The notes under the pieces were generated by a model, which was given only the letters and a program-made list of their open reading frames with translations, did not search any database and had not been told where the DNA came from. The position numbers and the translations under genes were made by a program. A stretch of DNA of 64,000 bases from Limanda limanda (Eukaryota > Chordata > Actinopteri > Pleuronectiformes > Pleuronectidae), in contig NC_083648.1 of the NCBI RefSeq assembly GCF_963576545.1, forward strand, positions 23,843,042 to 23,907,041. The letters are read 5' to 3'. Within the stretch, counting starts at the first letter, position 1, and each line of letters starts with the position of its first letter. Below are positions 10,406-23,648 of this stretch, piece by piece.

Positions 10406-10779
10406 CTCTCCCAGACAGCGGACACACACAGGTCCCGGCACTCCGCCCCTCCCCGCCCCTACTCACTCGCTCAGAGACACACACAGTGAGATCAGAGCTC
10501 GTTCATGTCTTTACAGTGGAAACAGTGAAAACACCGAGTTTCTCTGGTCACAGCTGCTCAGAGGTCAGAGCCGCTGCTTCTGGATCAGAGCAGAAGCTAC
10601 AGTTGGTTTGTACTGAGCTTCAGTTTCTGTGTTCGCCTCCAGTCTGACCTGCTCTCACTTTTTGTTTTAATATTTCGCAAACTAAAATATGCGTCACATC
10701 CTATTAAGTCTACGGACCAGCGCTCTTCCCTGCAGGTCGCTAATCTAGAGTTTCTGACCCCGGCCTCGGTAAACTAACC
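10406..10779. other. GC-box-rich flank of the foldback element
   Basis: Right flank of the target duplication. It contains two GC-box-like CCGCCCCT/CCCCGCCCCT motifs near 10442-10461 and a CpG-containing stretch. It may be the divided upstream part of the zinc-finger promoter, because it was contiguous with 1376 before the 9 kb insertion. No coding region is supported. Confidence 0.35.
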
Positions 10780-11287
10780 ATGGATAAATCCCCAAAAGAT
10801 AAAGTGGCCGGAGGAAAATAGAGAGATTAATTCTGCGTGGACAGATTCATTTGCTTTCACTGCCTGTATGCTTGATGTGTGGCGAAGAATTAGCAAACAA
10901 CAAAAGATGTAACGTTGAAAGACATTTCCAGAACAAGCACACAGCATTTGCTGAAAAGTACGCAAAAAAAGCATAGTTTTGTTTTTCATTTATTTCAAAG
11001 TAGGCCTGCACATGCCAATGTACTTTGCTCTGCTCTTCATAAGAGTTTGGTGTTTTCCTTTGTGGTAACAAGAAAAATAGCAATACAATAATTAAAAAAC
11101 TGTTTTATTTATTGTCGTTCTATAATTTAATAAAAGCAGCAAACCATAGTTTTTGTATTTATTGTATAACCATATATATAACTTTATAAGCTGTGTTATC
11201 AAATATCTTCTGCGGCTCCAGACAGATTTTATTTGGGGGAAGAGGGGGCAAAATGGCTCTTTCCATAGTTCAGTTTGCCAACCCCTG
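10780..11287 (+). pseudogene. Relic of a hAT transposase (BED zinc-finger) with a hAT 3' end
   Basis: A frame opens at ATG 10780 (MDKSPKDK...) and hits a stop at 10819. In another frame, 10866-10976 reads VCLMCGEELANNKRCNVERH, with CX2C and HX4H (HFQNKH) spacing, the signature of a BED-type zinc finger. Such fingers start hAT transposases and domesticated relatives such as ZBED5 and GTF2IRD2-like proteins. At least one frameshift and two stops break it. The segment ends GCCAACCCCTG at 11277-11287, a hAT-type 3' terminus. No matching 5' terminus was found, so the copy is truncated. Confidence 0.6.
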
Positions 11288-13615
11288 GTATAGACGGCAG
11301 GTCCAGCAGCTGAGGGAGCTGACTTAAATGAGTAAGAAGCTGAAGTGCCAAAAAGCTGAAAAACATTATCATGCAACTTGTGCTCATAGCAAGCCTCACC
11401 AGACAGCTTCAGATAACTTGTGAGTTTAAGGTGAGCACAGGTCCCAGGGGAAGTGAGGAGGAAAGAGACTCCTTCACATACAGGACGACCGGACCTTTAA
11501 TGAGCTTCTGTTCTGATCCTAGAGCAGCGCTGGTTATAATTATGCAGCGGCAACACATTGCTAAGACAATGAAAGTAGCAGTAAACATGAACCGATTTTG
11601 TTATGTCTCTGCAGCCTCTCAACCACAGCTTCCCTGCTGCTGCGCCCTGCCCACAGTCAGTATCGTCATAGTAATGAGGTAGTAAGTCCTAAAAATGACT
11701 CTATGGCATTGGAATGAGCTCCCTAATGACATCAGGACAGGAGAAAGTCTATCGAATGTAATATTGAGATACTAAGTCATACTAATGAGATACAGGATTT
11801 GTATGTTCTTCATCACAGTGGCGTAGATGGGCTATGTCGAGCCCGGTCCCTTCTGGACCAGACAGCGTATTCGTTGATTCAAGTGGGAAAGGTTAATAAT
11901 TTAGACAAAGTAAGTGTTCAAAAGTTTCACAGTAATACAATTATTGTATAAGAACAATACTTACAGAGAGTCTCCGGAGTTCTGCTGGACACGTCACCAG
12001 GTCACTGGATCATGTCGAGAAGAAGCTCCCACTTTCCCAAGTCCACAGTATTTTTAAAAGACACAGCGTGCAACACAGAGGCGGTTCTTTTCTTCAGGAC
12101 ACTCAGCAATTGGCCAGATGTATACTGTCTCTCAAAGAGCAGTTTTTGCAAGCACATCATTGTGAGAGAAGGTCCACTCCACCAGGTGTCTCCCACCATT
12201 GTGCCTTTATCAAGAAGGGAGTTTTTTTTACAGTGGAGAGACCCAGCAGATTAGACTTTAGAGGAGGATTTCATATTTTTTTTCCATAATAATTCATGAA
12301 ATGGTTCTTTGTGTTAGTCCGGGCACATCTCTCTCCTTCCTGAGAATGCGTGCTTTCATTATCTCAAATCTCAAGATGGATATTCCTTCTCACGCTTTCC
12401 CCAAATTGCACTTTGCAGTCAGATTAACACTCAAATGTTTGCGCTCTGTGTTTGACCCTGTATTTGAGTCCAGAAATTATATATCACTCCAGGATAAAAG
12501 AAACAGTTGTAATATTGTTAATTCTATAGACTACACAGCTAATATTGATTCACAGGCTATAATGTAGGTCAAATATATTTTCTATCTTATATATATATTC
12601 AAAAGATAGAGAACAAAACATAGATATCTCAACAGCTACCATACATATAAAATTAATAAAACGGTTTTCTGTGGTAAGTAGATTATGGTATTCTATTTAT
12701 GTGTTGGTAGTGATTAGCAGGTATCGGTGTCTCTGTACCTGGCATCTCCTAAAGCTCTTTAATCAGAGTATTGGTGTTGATGTGTTGTAACCTGTTGCAG
12801 TGAAAACTAAACTTGTCTGCTACTTTCAGTTTTTACATCTTTAATCTTAGGCAGACTTTACTGAATCTGTCATTTGAAGAATATAATCTGTTTTAATTAT
12901 CTGCCTGTCAGGAAGTTGAGTCCAGAACAACTTTGTGTGATCTCTGTGTTGGATCCATCAGTTCTTCTCTCAGCCTGGATCTGAATCAAACTACACCATC
13001 AGGTGGAAGGAGCTAGAAGTTTTTGAGCCATTTGTGAAATATATGTTAAATAGTTATATATTTATTTTTCAACATGCCTGATTCATTAAGACTATACACT
13101 TTCACATTTACATTGTAGTTTGGGGCTTGACTGGGACCATTATGGACTTCAGTCCCAATTGGCTGATGGCTAATGTTCTGTCTGTGCTTGTTTAGTTCTT
13201 TAAGCTAGGGAGCGGAGAGCACACTCGTCATGGACAGGGCTCATATTCCCCACCACGATCTTGGAGTAGATTAAGAAACATATTCTGTTTGTGTACCGTA
13301 TAACTAGAAGGAAGTTTCAGTCAAGCCACGCTAAAATTGTGATTTATGTGAATTTAAAAACAAATCAGAAAGAACTAACGAATGCTAATAACTTGTTAAC
13401 TGACTCAGTGACATTTAAAAGACAGCTGATCCTCTGGGACCTCTGTGAAATATTGATATGCCCCTACAAACAAACACACACACAATTATATATTGAGCAA
13501 TTCATATTAATGTTCCTGAAATAATTCTCCACACGTGTAACATTGCAGATTAATTTACTCAGTAACAGAAACAGAGCAGTTTTGTGATATTATTTTATGG
13601 ATATTTACAGATGTT
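11288..13615. other. Accessory DNA between the foldback element and dusp12; no gene supported
   Basis: Short frames on both strands (for example about 11371-11682 and 12002-12254) lack recognisable domains or splice context. One may be an old transposon fragment, but I cannot name a family. An AT-rich tract occurs at 12570-12680. Confidence 0.4.
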
Positions 13616-13621
13616 TTTATT
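13616..13621 (-). terminator. dusp12: Candidate poly(A) signal of dusp12
   Basis: TTTATT on the plus strand is AATAAA on the minus strand, 150 bp downstream of the dusp12 stop codon at 13771-13773. It is the nearest canonical hexamer I found. Confidence 0.5.
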
Positions 13622-13770
13622 TAAATGTGTGTGAAGCAAAACTTTCACATGTCACACCAGACAGTAGAAAACTTAAGGCTAAAGTGCCCTTGAAAATTAG
13701 TTGTACAAAACATCCCTTTCTCAATGACTTCCACACGTTCACAGGTTGCTTGAGGGGTGAAGACCTGCTC

Positions 13771-16700
13771 TTATATCTGCATGGTCAGCGGTCGGATCTC
13801 GTCCACTCTGTTGCGGTGCAGCTGGAAGGCGGGGGCGACCCAGCGGCCACACGAACACTGATCTCCACACCAGTTGAAAGAGCCCAGCTTAGAGCTACAC
13901 TTAGGACACAGCAGCTACAACACATAAAGACACACACAGGGAGAGAGAAGAGAAACCGCAAACGGTCAGTATCACTTGATGGACAGGGGACGTCACGTCA
14001 GCTCGTCACTCCAGCTTCTGCTGCCTGCTGGGCGTCACCTGAGCTACCAGGCCAATCCCTGTCACTGAACACGACCTGAGTCCGGGGAGAGGGTTTCACT
14101 CACATATGAATGGAAGCCCATTTCTGCCACTGTGATGAAGAAAAAAAAATCCTGGATCTCATTATGACTTTGTGTCTTATTTTTATGAATTAGTTTCTCA
14201 TTATTATGACTGCTACTACTGACTGCTACCCTGACCGCAGCAGAGCAGGGAAGCCATGGTTGAGGCTGTGGTCAAGCCAGCCGCTTCTTTTGTTTGCCTT
14301 GTCAGCCGACTGTTGTTTCTCACGTGGAATTGATTGCACATTTACGATAATCGTTGTGAAGCGATTAACAGATCACAAAACCAACTGGGACATGTGGATC
14401 TGTGGATCCACGCCCTCAAAGGACATTTTAGTAAATTCTTCAGGGTTAAGACTTGGTGTTTAGGATTGTGTGTGTGTGTGTGTGAGAGTGTACCTGTCCA
14501 TCCATCACCCCAATTAAAGCTTGTTCCATCCACTGCACTGGTTCAATGAAGTAAGATGTACACTGGACGTCTCCTAGACAACAACACATTTTATTTCGTT
14601 ATTACAACTTCCCCATGTGACACCATTAAGTGAAAAACTGACTTACATTGTTATATTTAGTATTTTGACAGTTTGGAATCTGCTCAGGTTGAAATTCACG
14701 TTTAGACTTCGTAAACATTTCTGCCAATTAGTAATTTAAAGGGGACATATTGCGAAAATTCCACTTTTGTAGTGCTTCTACACGTTAATTTAGGTATCTA
14801 GCATGTCTACCGTCCAAATTGAAATCTTAACGTGGAAACTCACACAGAACACTCAAATGTGTGCATCGTGTCTGTGTGTTCAGATATGACATCGCAGCCA
14901 CTGCTGCTGCTGCTTGGTTTTCAGACCACCTCCGTGCTCCTGTCCCTTTCACCTCATGCTATCTGTCTACCTCTGAGTGTATCACCAGGTATTATCTTAC
15001 CAGTGAGGTTACTGAACTTCTTGTGAGCAAAGGCTGTCGCTCCTTCTCCTACTGGGTGACTGAGAATACTGGAGCCACGGAACAGAGTTCGTCTGCAGAG
15101 GAGAGAGCTGGAGTCAGGCTGTGCATTTCCCAAAATGTTAAAATATTCCTTTAAACATGCTGCAGTGGTTTCCAGTCATCATCTAGAGTCTAGATGATGA
15201 CTGGAAATTCTAGACTGTGTCAGCTCGAAACATGTTCATTTATCCCACCACAGTTTCATATTGAATCTCCTTTTCTTTTTTTACATTTCTCATAATGACA
15301 TTAAGAGATCTTGCTGGTGCTGTCATGAAATTGCGAGTTATGATCAATAACGTTTAACCGTCCATGCATAAATGAAGTTCTCTCTCTCTCCTTCACTCTG
15401 AATCTGTTGCAGGTGACCTTCATGCACATGCACCTCCGTTACAGCCATAGATAGAATAATTCTGTGAGAAATACCTTAGTGATGACAAAGGAAATCTGAA
15501 GCCCTTATTGTCACCCTCATAATTCAGGAAGAAAATGACAAATACAGTAGTTTGGATGGATCCCCTTCGTTATAAAACCTCCCCACATTCAGCCGCTGTA
15601 TAAACGTTTGCACTTGTCACCTGCATTTCCTGCAGCGATAGGACACTTCAGAGGAGCTGGAGTGGGCAGGGTCAATGGCAAACAGCTCCCTGGGAACTTG
15701 CTGCAACTCTAAACAAACAAACAAACAAAAACACACACACACACACAGTTGGAAATAATGCAAATTTTCAATAATCAAATAATGATGAAAGATAATGTGT
15801 GTGCGTTTACCAGGGAACTTCTCTGTGATCTTGCTCAGTCTGTATTGTTTGTACAGAGGACTAGAGGCGTCCACTTCACACTTCATGGCCTCATAAAGAT
15901 GCAGCTGCTCCTCAAAACCACTGTTGACCCTGAAATACATCAGCAGCTATCAATGTCCTCATCTTATAATAATGACATGTCCAACCATTCTGTCAATTCT
16001 CTCATAAAAACTCTCTTCACCCAAGTTATTTGATCAATTAAAGGCTGAAAGTGAAAAAACGGACAACAGAAACACTTTCAGGCCACATCAACACCATTAC
16101 TTCTAATACGATCTCTGTCACCACGAAAGTTTTAGCCAGTGTAGTTAGGAAGAAACAGTTACACAATACAAAATACTATGAATAAAAAACACCGAGTAAG
16201 AGCAGGAATTTTCTTTTCTTGGACCAACCACAAAGTGGAGCTGTTACTGACAGTAGCTGTTAAAAATGATTTGCATTCACCTCTGATAATCAAGTGTTGA
16301 CTAAACACACTCACACAAGCAAATGTACAGAAGTTGATGTGTAGAGTAGTGTGGATGACAGACATAAATGTAGCTGCAGTGATGGGTTTCAGAACCAAAA
16401 TGTAGTAGTGTGGACGTAACATCAGTGATTTAAGGTAATTAATGAGAAAGTGCTGACACACAGAAACACACACTTACTGTACATCCTGTTTGACACTCTT
16501 CAGTCTGTGATAAGCCTCTATGAAGCCCAGCTGGTGTCTCTTCATTAGATAAGCAGTCACAATGGTGGCACTGCGACTTCGACCAGCCTGACTGAGACAC
16601 ACACACACACAAACACAGTCAAATGCCTTGTTGGTTTTTTAGTTTACCATACATAAGGGGTTTCAAAGTTTGAGGCTGTGAGACTCCCATATCACAAAGT

Positions 16701-17595
16701 TTGGAAAAAGGCATCTCTTCCCCCCACAAACAAACAAACAAATATTGTTTGCTTGACAAAACTTGGGACCTCCCATAATATGAGAAAGTGTTTGTCTGAT
16801 GGTCTTTTTAATACATTTCTAACTCTGAGAAAGTGGGGGAAACAGTTACATTTCCCAAAGCTACTGTATCTCTGAACTATTTCTTTCACGAGATCACACA
16901 CATTCAGGCAGTTCTGTGTCATCTCCTTTTGATAACTAGTGATAGATAATGTATTATTATTTAACTTCCATCCACTGAGCATCACCAGAAACTGTTTGTA
17001 ATCCTCTGCCATGCAGCATGGCTTTCATATGTATCAAACTAATTCATAACTGTATATGAAAGTGACTGCTTTTATTTTTGATATTTTATGACAATACTTC
17101 TGTACTTTTACTTAAGTACATTTTAAAAGCAGGACCTTTCCTTATAATGGAGTATTTTAATTCAATTCCCTAAAACGTTTGTGGTGTGGACATATTTTAT
17201 GGATATATTATGGAACATAAGTCACCACAAAAACTTCTGGCTAGAAATAGATCAAGGAATATAAAAATACATTATTGAGTAAAAACCAACAGAGCCAAAC
17301 TTTAGGGCTTCCAGTTGACCTCTGACCCTTACCAGTGAACAATGACAGTCCGTCCTCCAACCACAGCCTCCTGAATGAATAGGTAGCAGTCGTCAAGGTG
17401 ACTCAGGAGGTCAGAGGTCACCTCGTCTAAAACATTGACCCACTTCAAGCGGAAGGCACCATCAGCGGGAAGCTGCGGGGTGGGGTCGACAGAGTCCACA
17501 GACAGGACATGAGTGACAGCAGCATCAGCCAGTGTCTGCCTGTCATTGAGATCGGCCGCGGTGCCAATGTACAGACCGGGGTCCACCAGGATCAT
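13771..17595 (-). CDS. dusp12: Dual-specificity phosphatase 12
   Basis: Protein-tyrosine/serine phosphatase with a C-terminal zinc-binding domain; family members act in cytoplasm and nucleus. Coding exons: 17333-17595, 16478-16591, 15811-15929, 15621-15708, 15001-15092, 14494-14573 and 13771-13914. With introns removed, phases agree throughout and total 900 nt (299 aa). The first seven-residue stretch MILVDPG opens the phosphatase domain. The catalytic loop HCQAGRSRS (about residues 87-95, Cys88) is formed across the first intron. A Cys pair (YRCRKCR, about 191-194), then RTLFRGSSIL, EPVQWME and LLCPKC...WCGDQCSCGRW form the zinc-binding module. Human DUSP12 is longer at the N-terminus; here the ATG lies two bases after an acceptor, so the first exon is probably untranslated (near 18214). 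All diagnostic residues are intact. Confidence 0.95.
14739..14860. repeat. Fragment of a common fish MITE-like repeat
   Basis: Begins TTTAAAGGGGACATATTG, a start sequence I recognise from abundant fish miniature elements. It lies in a dusp12 intron. The far end was not identified. Confidence 0.4.
15169..15207. repeat. Perfect 19 bp hairpin in a dusp12 intron
   Basis: Arms 15169-15187 and 15189-15207 are exact reverse complements separated by a single G. It lies in the intron between the exons at 15621 and 15092. Confidence 0.85.
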
Positions 17596-18213
17596 GACTG
17601 CAAAGAGAGACACAGAGAGCTCACGTCTGTCTGTTCCTACCAGGAGCAAACACAATGATTTGTTATGAATCACATCCCTCATGATTGTGTTTTCATAAAT
17701 GTGACCACAAACGTCTCCTATCTATCTAAAAGACTGGATACAACAAATCGGAGAGGAAAGATGGTCTAGTTTTCTTCCTACGTCTGCGTCTGTTTTGATT
17801 CATTGTGTGATTGTGTTTCAACTTTGTTAAAGATTTTTGATTCTAAAATGTGAGTTAATCATTGAAAGAGAAAAATCCAAATAATCCCTTTTTTCTGTCA
17901 GTACAAGAATATATTATCAGTGCTTATTTCCTTGATTTTGAATTGATAACATATCATCATATATATACCTGTGTTTTCATTCTTCTTCTCTCTCTTTCTA
18001 GTTATAACGCACATTTCATACACAGAGGTAAATACAGTGTGCTGAACAGGGACATTTTAAATAACACAGAGATTAAAATAAGAGTAGAATAAAAATGGCA
18101 AAGAGGTCCAAAGAAATCAAACGGATACCCTTAATAATATTAGCTAAACTTGAGTTAGCACTGCTACTGAGCACACTGCTGCTTGACCATGAGGGGGACG
18201 CTACTTAGCTCAC

Positions 18214-18290
18214 CTCGTTAGCGTAGCGTAGCCTCCGTCTCGGTTGTTTTAGCTCTTCCTGTGAAACTTATTCTATTTACTTATTTAAAA
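18214..18290 (-). promoter_or_regulatory. dusp12: Putative dusp12 5' untranslated exon and promoter region
   Basis: On the minus strand a CpG-containing segment ends in ACGAG|GTGAGC (donor at 18213/18212). It could splice to the acceptor at 17598-17599 just before the dusp12 ATG. No TATA box was seen. The right boundary is a guess. Confidence 0.4.
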
Positions 18291-19940
18291 GTAACTGTGA
18301 ACTAGTCATATACAGTGACATTAAAAAATAAAGTAGACGTCTATAACTGTTGCACTTAGTTCATCTTTTAAAAAGTCCGACCGGAAACAAAAGCGTGTGG
18401 ACGTCCGTTCCGTCCTTCCCAGTTTCCCTCATTAACAGTTTTACAGCATATTGTGGAGCTGAATGGTATTTTCTGCTTCTGCAAATGTTTAAATCACATT
18501 CTATAACATTTGACATGCTAATAGATGGTGCTCCAGTCCGTGATTAAAGAAAATGTGTCCCTGTAATATTTAGATATCAGATACAGAGCTGAGCTGCTGC
18601 GGCATAAATTAATGGAGAGTGGTTGCACAGGGTGAATATATATACTATATATATAGTTTGCTTTATATTTTCATAGAATCTCTCAATAGCCCAAAATAAT
18701 GCTAATTTCTCACCTTCACATCTGAATGTGTTGTTTCAGTCTTTTTTCTTGTGCATCCCTGTAATTTGAAAATCTCTCACCAGCATCTCCATGGACCAGT
18801 ATACAAACACAAACAACCTGCATTCAGTTTAGCAGGATTGTGGGATTTTTGTAATATTAGTTATAAGGATAATGAAGGGTAAGGATTCAGATAAACCATT
18901 CTACTTAATGTTAATTTGTGTGTGTTTTCTATGTAATGGATTTAATTGACCGTGAGATTAAGGCCTATGTTTTAATAACCTGTGTTTTATGTTGTGTGTG
19001 TCTGAGACATGACATCTCAGTACAGCTATTGTTAAAGAGTGTTTTATTATACAGTGCAGAATTCACAGCTGAATATTTGGGAATGAGGAGGAACAGTATG
19101 ATGACAGACTGATGTTTGTGCTTTTATTGACCTCGTCCAGTTTGTATAGAGATGTATATTCCCTTACAACTGTAACTATGTGTAACTATGCATTTCTAGC
19201 TGTTAAAGTTAAAACGTTTCCTTCTGATGGGAATGGGATGTTTTAGTGCCATTTTGAATTTGCATCAAGATCTATTAATTATTCTAAGAAATAGACAAAA
19301 ATGTTGAAATATACTTAATTAACCTGAAATTCTAGTAGAAAACACCTGACAAATAAGCTTCAGCTCTAAAACTACTGGCTTAAAGTTGATAAGTTGGCTT
19401 CTACATTTAGTTCCCAGATGTGCATTTTTTTGTAACCAAACACCCTCTAATCACCATCCAGCTGCCAAAATACTCTAAACATTGTCATCAACAGCTCCAA
19501 GTAACTTGACAACAGAACAAGAACCAACGTTTTACCTCCATTTCAATAAATTCCAGACCTTAACATAGGCTGTTGTGAGATAATATTGATTACTTCATCT
19601 CTGAGTGGTCATACTGTTTGGCTCATTAGTGCAAGAAGTAACTTCTACTGGAAAATAAATACATTTCAAAAGTTTTCTTGCCAGTTGTGTTGTGGGTAAA
19701 ACACATTAGACACTCCATCAATTTATTAAAAATTGTATAATATATTTTAGTCTAATAAATAGCTAAAAATCCTCATCACAATTCCCATAACCGAAGCCAA
19801 GATCACAAAGATGTGTTTCGGTCTAGCAACCAAGAGAATAAATTAACAAGAATATAAAACTGATAAAAGCAGCAAATCCTCACATTCTTAGTGTCTTGAC
19901 TAATGACTTGAACCAGTATCACTGCTACTCAATATTCAAC
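18291..19940. other. dusp12-tpr intergenic region, no gene seen
   Basis: AT-rich DNA between the dusp12 5' end and the presumed tpr poly(A) site, with short unspliced frames only. No repeat family was recognised. Confidence 0.5.
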
Positions 19941-19946
19941 TTTATT
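19941..19946 (-). terminator. tpr: Candidate poly(A) signal of tpr
   Basis: TTTATT on the plus strand (AATAAA on minus) lies about 345 bp past the tpr stop codon. Other minus-strand AATAAA hexamers occur further left, so site choice is uncertain. Confidence 0.4.
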
Positions 19947-20289
19947 ATTTAAACAAGTGTATTAACAGCCCTGATAGAACAAATGGAGGAAGTAACATCA
20001 GAAGACAAAAGCTGCATTAAGAAATACACATAAAAACAAAAATATCAAAACACAATTAAAAATTCTGGATTTCACTAACAATATGACCTCATACCAGAGA
20101 GAGGATCATATACAAACGTGAAGAAAGCTATCATGTCTCTAAGTTCTAGAGTGTTTGCTGATTATGATAGGACACAACATTTATTACTGTAGCAAATGAT
20201 TTAAGATAAACAAAAAATTATTAATCTGGGAATTAGGCCTCTTTTCATTTCCTCATTGGATGAGATTACTGAGGCTGCTGACATCATCA

Positions 20290-21961
20290 TTAGGCAAAGC
20301 CTCCTCTGCCCATGGCTCCTCCCCTTCCTCCCCGAGAGTAAGTCCCTGCGAAGAAACAGAAGCAAACAGTTAATAAATGGAGAAGAGCAATTTAAATCGA
20401 CATTATTTCTATATAATTCCTACAATGTCCATAAGACTGCTTTCTGTTTATTGCACTACAATAAACAACGTCATCACATTCTGAGTGACTACAGTCTACT
20501 CTAGATGCTTAAGTGTTGAATCAGTGATCATCAAGCTTATCAGAGATGTTTGTAGTCCAGTCGTCCAGGACCGTTTGTGTGTCTTACCTCTGCGGCTGAG
20601 AAACATCCTGGCTTCTCCCCTCCCTCCTCTGGTTCCTCTGCCTGACAGGCTGCTGATCGGGGATTGGCTGCTCATCATACGACGCTGAGTAACACTGCTG
20701 GTGTCTACGAACAAAGCCGGACATGAGACATGAGACTGGATATGATACAAGCAATACCAAGACAAACTGTTAAAACATAGAAATAGATTTTCAATCCAAA
20801 AACAGGAAAAGTGTGAGAGCATCAGAAAGTTGCAGACATTTATTTTGAGATCCCTGCCTATGGAAAGACCTCCTGAAGAAACCTCAAAGGATGATGGAGG
20901 TCTAAGATCCTATCAACATAACAGTTGTCATGGTCATATAATAACCTGGATAACAGTAATGTTTTACAACTTCCTGAAGTTTTATGGGTATGATTGATTG
21001 ACACTAAAGGAAACAGGGTAGAGTTTGAAAAAGGCAACACAGTCCTTTGACCATGGCCACTGAAGTGTATTACACTGGCAGGAAAATATTGATTTATAAA
21101 GTTATTTAAGTGGTTGGTTTTAAATTTAGAGGCACGAAACTGAAGAATTTACCGGGGTCTTGGCTGGTAGATGGCAGGGATGCATCATCACTCTGCTGCC
21201 CTGTTGACTCCATGTCTGTCTGGCTTTCCAAAGACGACTCAATACCAAGTCTAAAGACAACAAACAAACAGGATTAGATGAGACCTTCTCCTGAAAAAGA
21301 ATCTTCGTCTGGAATCAAACATTCAGAATTCAGTTTGACAGCACCAAATATTTATCCTGTAATCCACCTGACCATGAGGATAATTAATGCGTCACTTACT
21401 TTCACAAAAATCTCCTAATCAGTGATCGCACACCTCTTTGTTACATTGTTGTTTCTTTAGTATTAAAAATCACAGATTTATTTTTCAGATAAATTCTATG
21501 ATGTCAGTCTCAATAGCTTATAAGGACATCTCTGGCCTGACTGCTCATAAGTTACTCACCCCTCTGCTTCTTGCTCCACGAACACCTCATCTATATCATC
21601 TGCAGCGGAAGCCATCCCCGTGGAGGCTGTGACCATGGGAACAGACTGTGAGGCCATGTTGTCACCACTGTCTGAAGGCAGCGACTCGGTGAAGACTGTC
21701 ACTGAGAGTCAGGGAATGATGTAGCATCTATATTTGAAACTGATACTGTAGAACTGTAATATTGTAAAGAGTGTTTGTGAGTGTGTGTGTATGTGTCGTA
21801 CCTGGTGCAGCCACTTGTAAAGGCGTGGTAGGGACACTCCGTCCTCCTCCATCTTCATCATGAGCAGCCAGGAACAGAGGAGACTCATACATACCCAAAC
21901 CTACAACACAGCAGTGAGTGTTAAGAAATTGAAAAATGTAAACAAAAGTGTAGATCAAGTG

Positions 21962-22034
<73 letters not shown>

Positions 22035-23648
22035 CTCCTTGAGAGGCCAGTTGTCCCAGGTCAGAGTGCGATGCTGATGTTTGAGGCATCAGGTCTTCCG
22101 GAGGACCAAATCTAAACCTGGTAGAGAGACCTGCTACCTGAGGAGAACTGAGGAGATAGAGAGAAGACAGAGAGGGGGGGTGAAACAAAGCTCTGATAAG
22201 GCTTACATTTGGAATTCATCCTAAATAGGTTCATAGCTGAGTTTATTTTCAAAAAGGGGTTAAATAGTGTGCGTTTAGTGCACAGTGAGGCTGAAAACTT
22301 CAAACAACCAGGGAAGGTTTTCACTGGGATTTTAATCCTACTACTTATATCTAAGTGAAATATTGATAAAACAATTTATGAATGGTAAATGTGCTTGCAT
22401 TATCTCTGCATGGGTATTCTACAGGTACTTCAACTCCCTCCCAGAGTCCAAAGACATACACCTAAGGTTAACTGGAGACTGAAAATATCAGCTGGGATTG
22501 GCTCCAGCCCCCCTCGACCCTTACAGAGTAAATGGTATAAATAATGGCAAGATGGCTGGATAAATGGTACAGTATGTGACAATGGTGAACACATTTAACC
22601 CTAACCCTAACAACAATGAGGTACAGTAAATCTGTTGAGCAATATATTAATTTCACAATATGTGGGGAAATAGCACAAGCTGTTTTGGGGGCTGTGGCTC
22701 AGAAGGGAGAGTGAGGACTAAACAGAAGTTTGGCGATTCAATCCCTGTCTCCCCCATTCTGTGTGTCCTTGGGCAAGATAGTGAACCCCCAATCAACCCT
22801 AGAAGCTTTGGCAGCAGTGTGGGAGTAATGTGATAGAGAAAGTGCTGCACAATGTGTGTGTGAATGGGTGAAATACACTTTTAGTGGTCATCAAGACTAG
22901 AAAAGCACTATATCAATACGGACCATTTTATCATTTACCATTGTCAATTATACAAACAACAGAAATCCTGAAATGATATTTTGTGTTCATTATTTTCCTC
23001 CCCCATCCCAAAAAATTTAAAAGTATTCAAGAACCTGATTTGGACAAATTGTTTCGTCTTTTTTTTTTTTTTATATATTCTTTGGACTGCTGAAGTATTT
23101 TGTGTAAATATTGTGAACAAAACATTTAGATTTATGAAAAAAAAATAAAAGCTAGATGGGTTTCACTTTGCTCTTTTTGAAAATGCAGGGATTCTAGGAT
23201 TTAAAAACAGTAAAAACGTATAATGCAGGTTGTTAAATTCCTGGTAAGTAAACCATTATAAACATTCTCATCTGACATTGTAGGTCTTGAGCAATCATTA
23301 CATTTATGGATGTTATGTATTTCACTGTGTGGTCTGACTGAATAATCTCACACTGTGTGGATCTTACTGTATAGCCTCAGCAAAGCCATCAGTGCGGTGT
23401 GGGACCACCAGAGTGGGAGTACTGGGAACCATTCTGTCGTCGTCATCAAAGAAATGTTGCTGCAACAATATAAACACAAAGGCTCAGCTTCAATATTTAC
23501 ATGGAACAACAACGTAATAAAAAGAGATAAACAAAATAAATCAAATTTCATTAAATTCCTGAGTATACACTAGACTTCTTACCGTACTGCCGATTCCAGG
23601 GGTGAGTTGAAGTCCACGTCCTACTGATGTTCTACGGAGCTGAGAGGA
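20290..23648 (-). CDS. tpr: tpr exons 48-55 (C-terminal tail, residues 2260-2519)
   Basis: Exons: 23583-23648, 23368-23459, 22035-22147, 21802-21900, 21560-21701, 21153-21250, 20588-20704 and 20290-20345. Conserved blocks in order: [76 protein letters not shown] and [14 protein letters not shown]. The end is [13 protein letters not shown] with stop at 20290-20292. The exon 50 donor opens directly into a long CA repeat. The RG-rich tip is conserved in vertebrates as an arginine/glycine-rich terminus. Confidence 0.94.

Noticed and set aside
11371..11682. 103-codon open frame on the plus strand
   Set aside because: No domain, no splice or promoter context and ordinary composition; likely chance.
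12002..12254. Overlapping frames on both strands
   Set aside because: No recognisable family; may be an old transposon fragment, but I cannot support a call.
16678..17012. Overlapping frames in the dusp12 intron
   Set aside because: They lie between proven dusp12 exons, have no homology I recognise, and lack splice support.
21860..22188. Frames rich in Val-Cys or Thr-His at the GT repeat
   Set aside because: They are translations of the microsatellite, not genes. Only the tpr exon at 22035-22147 is real.
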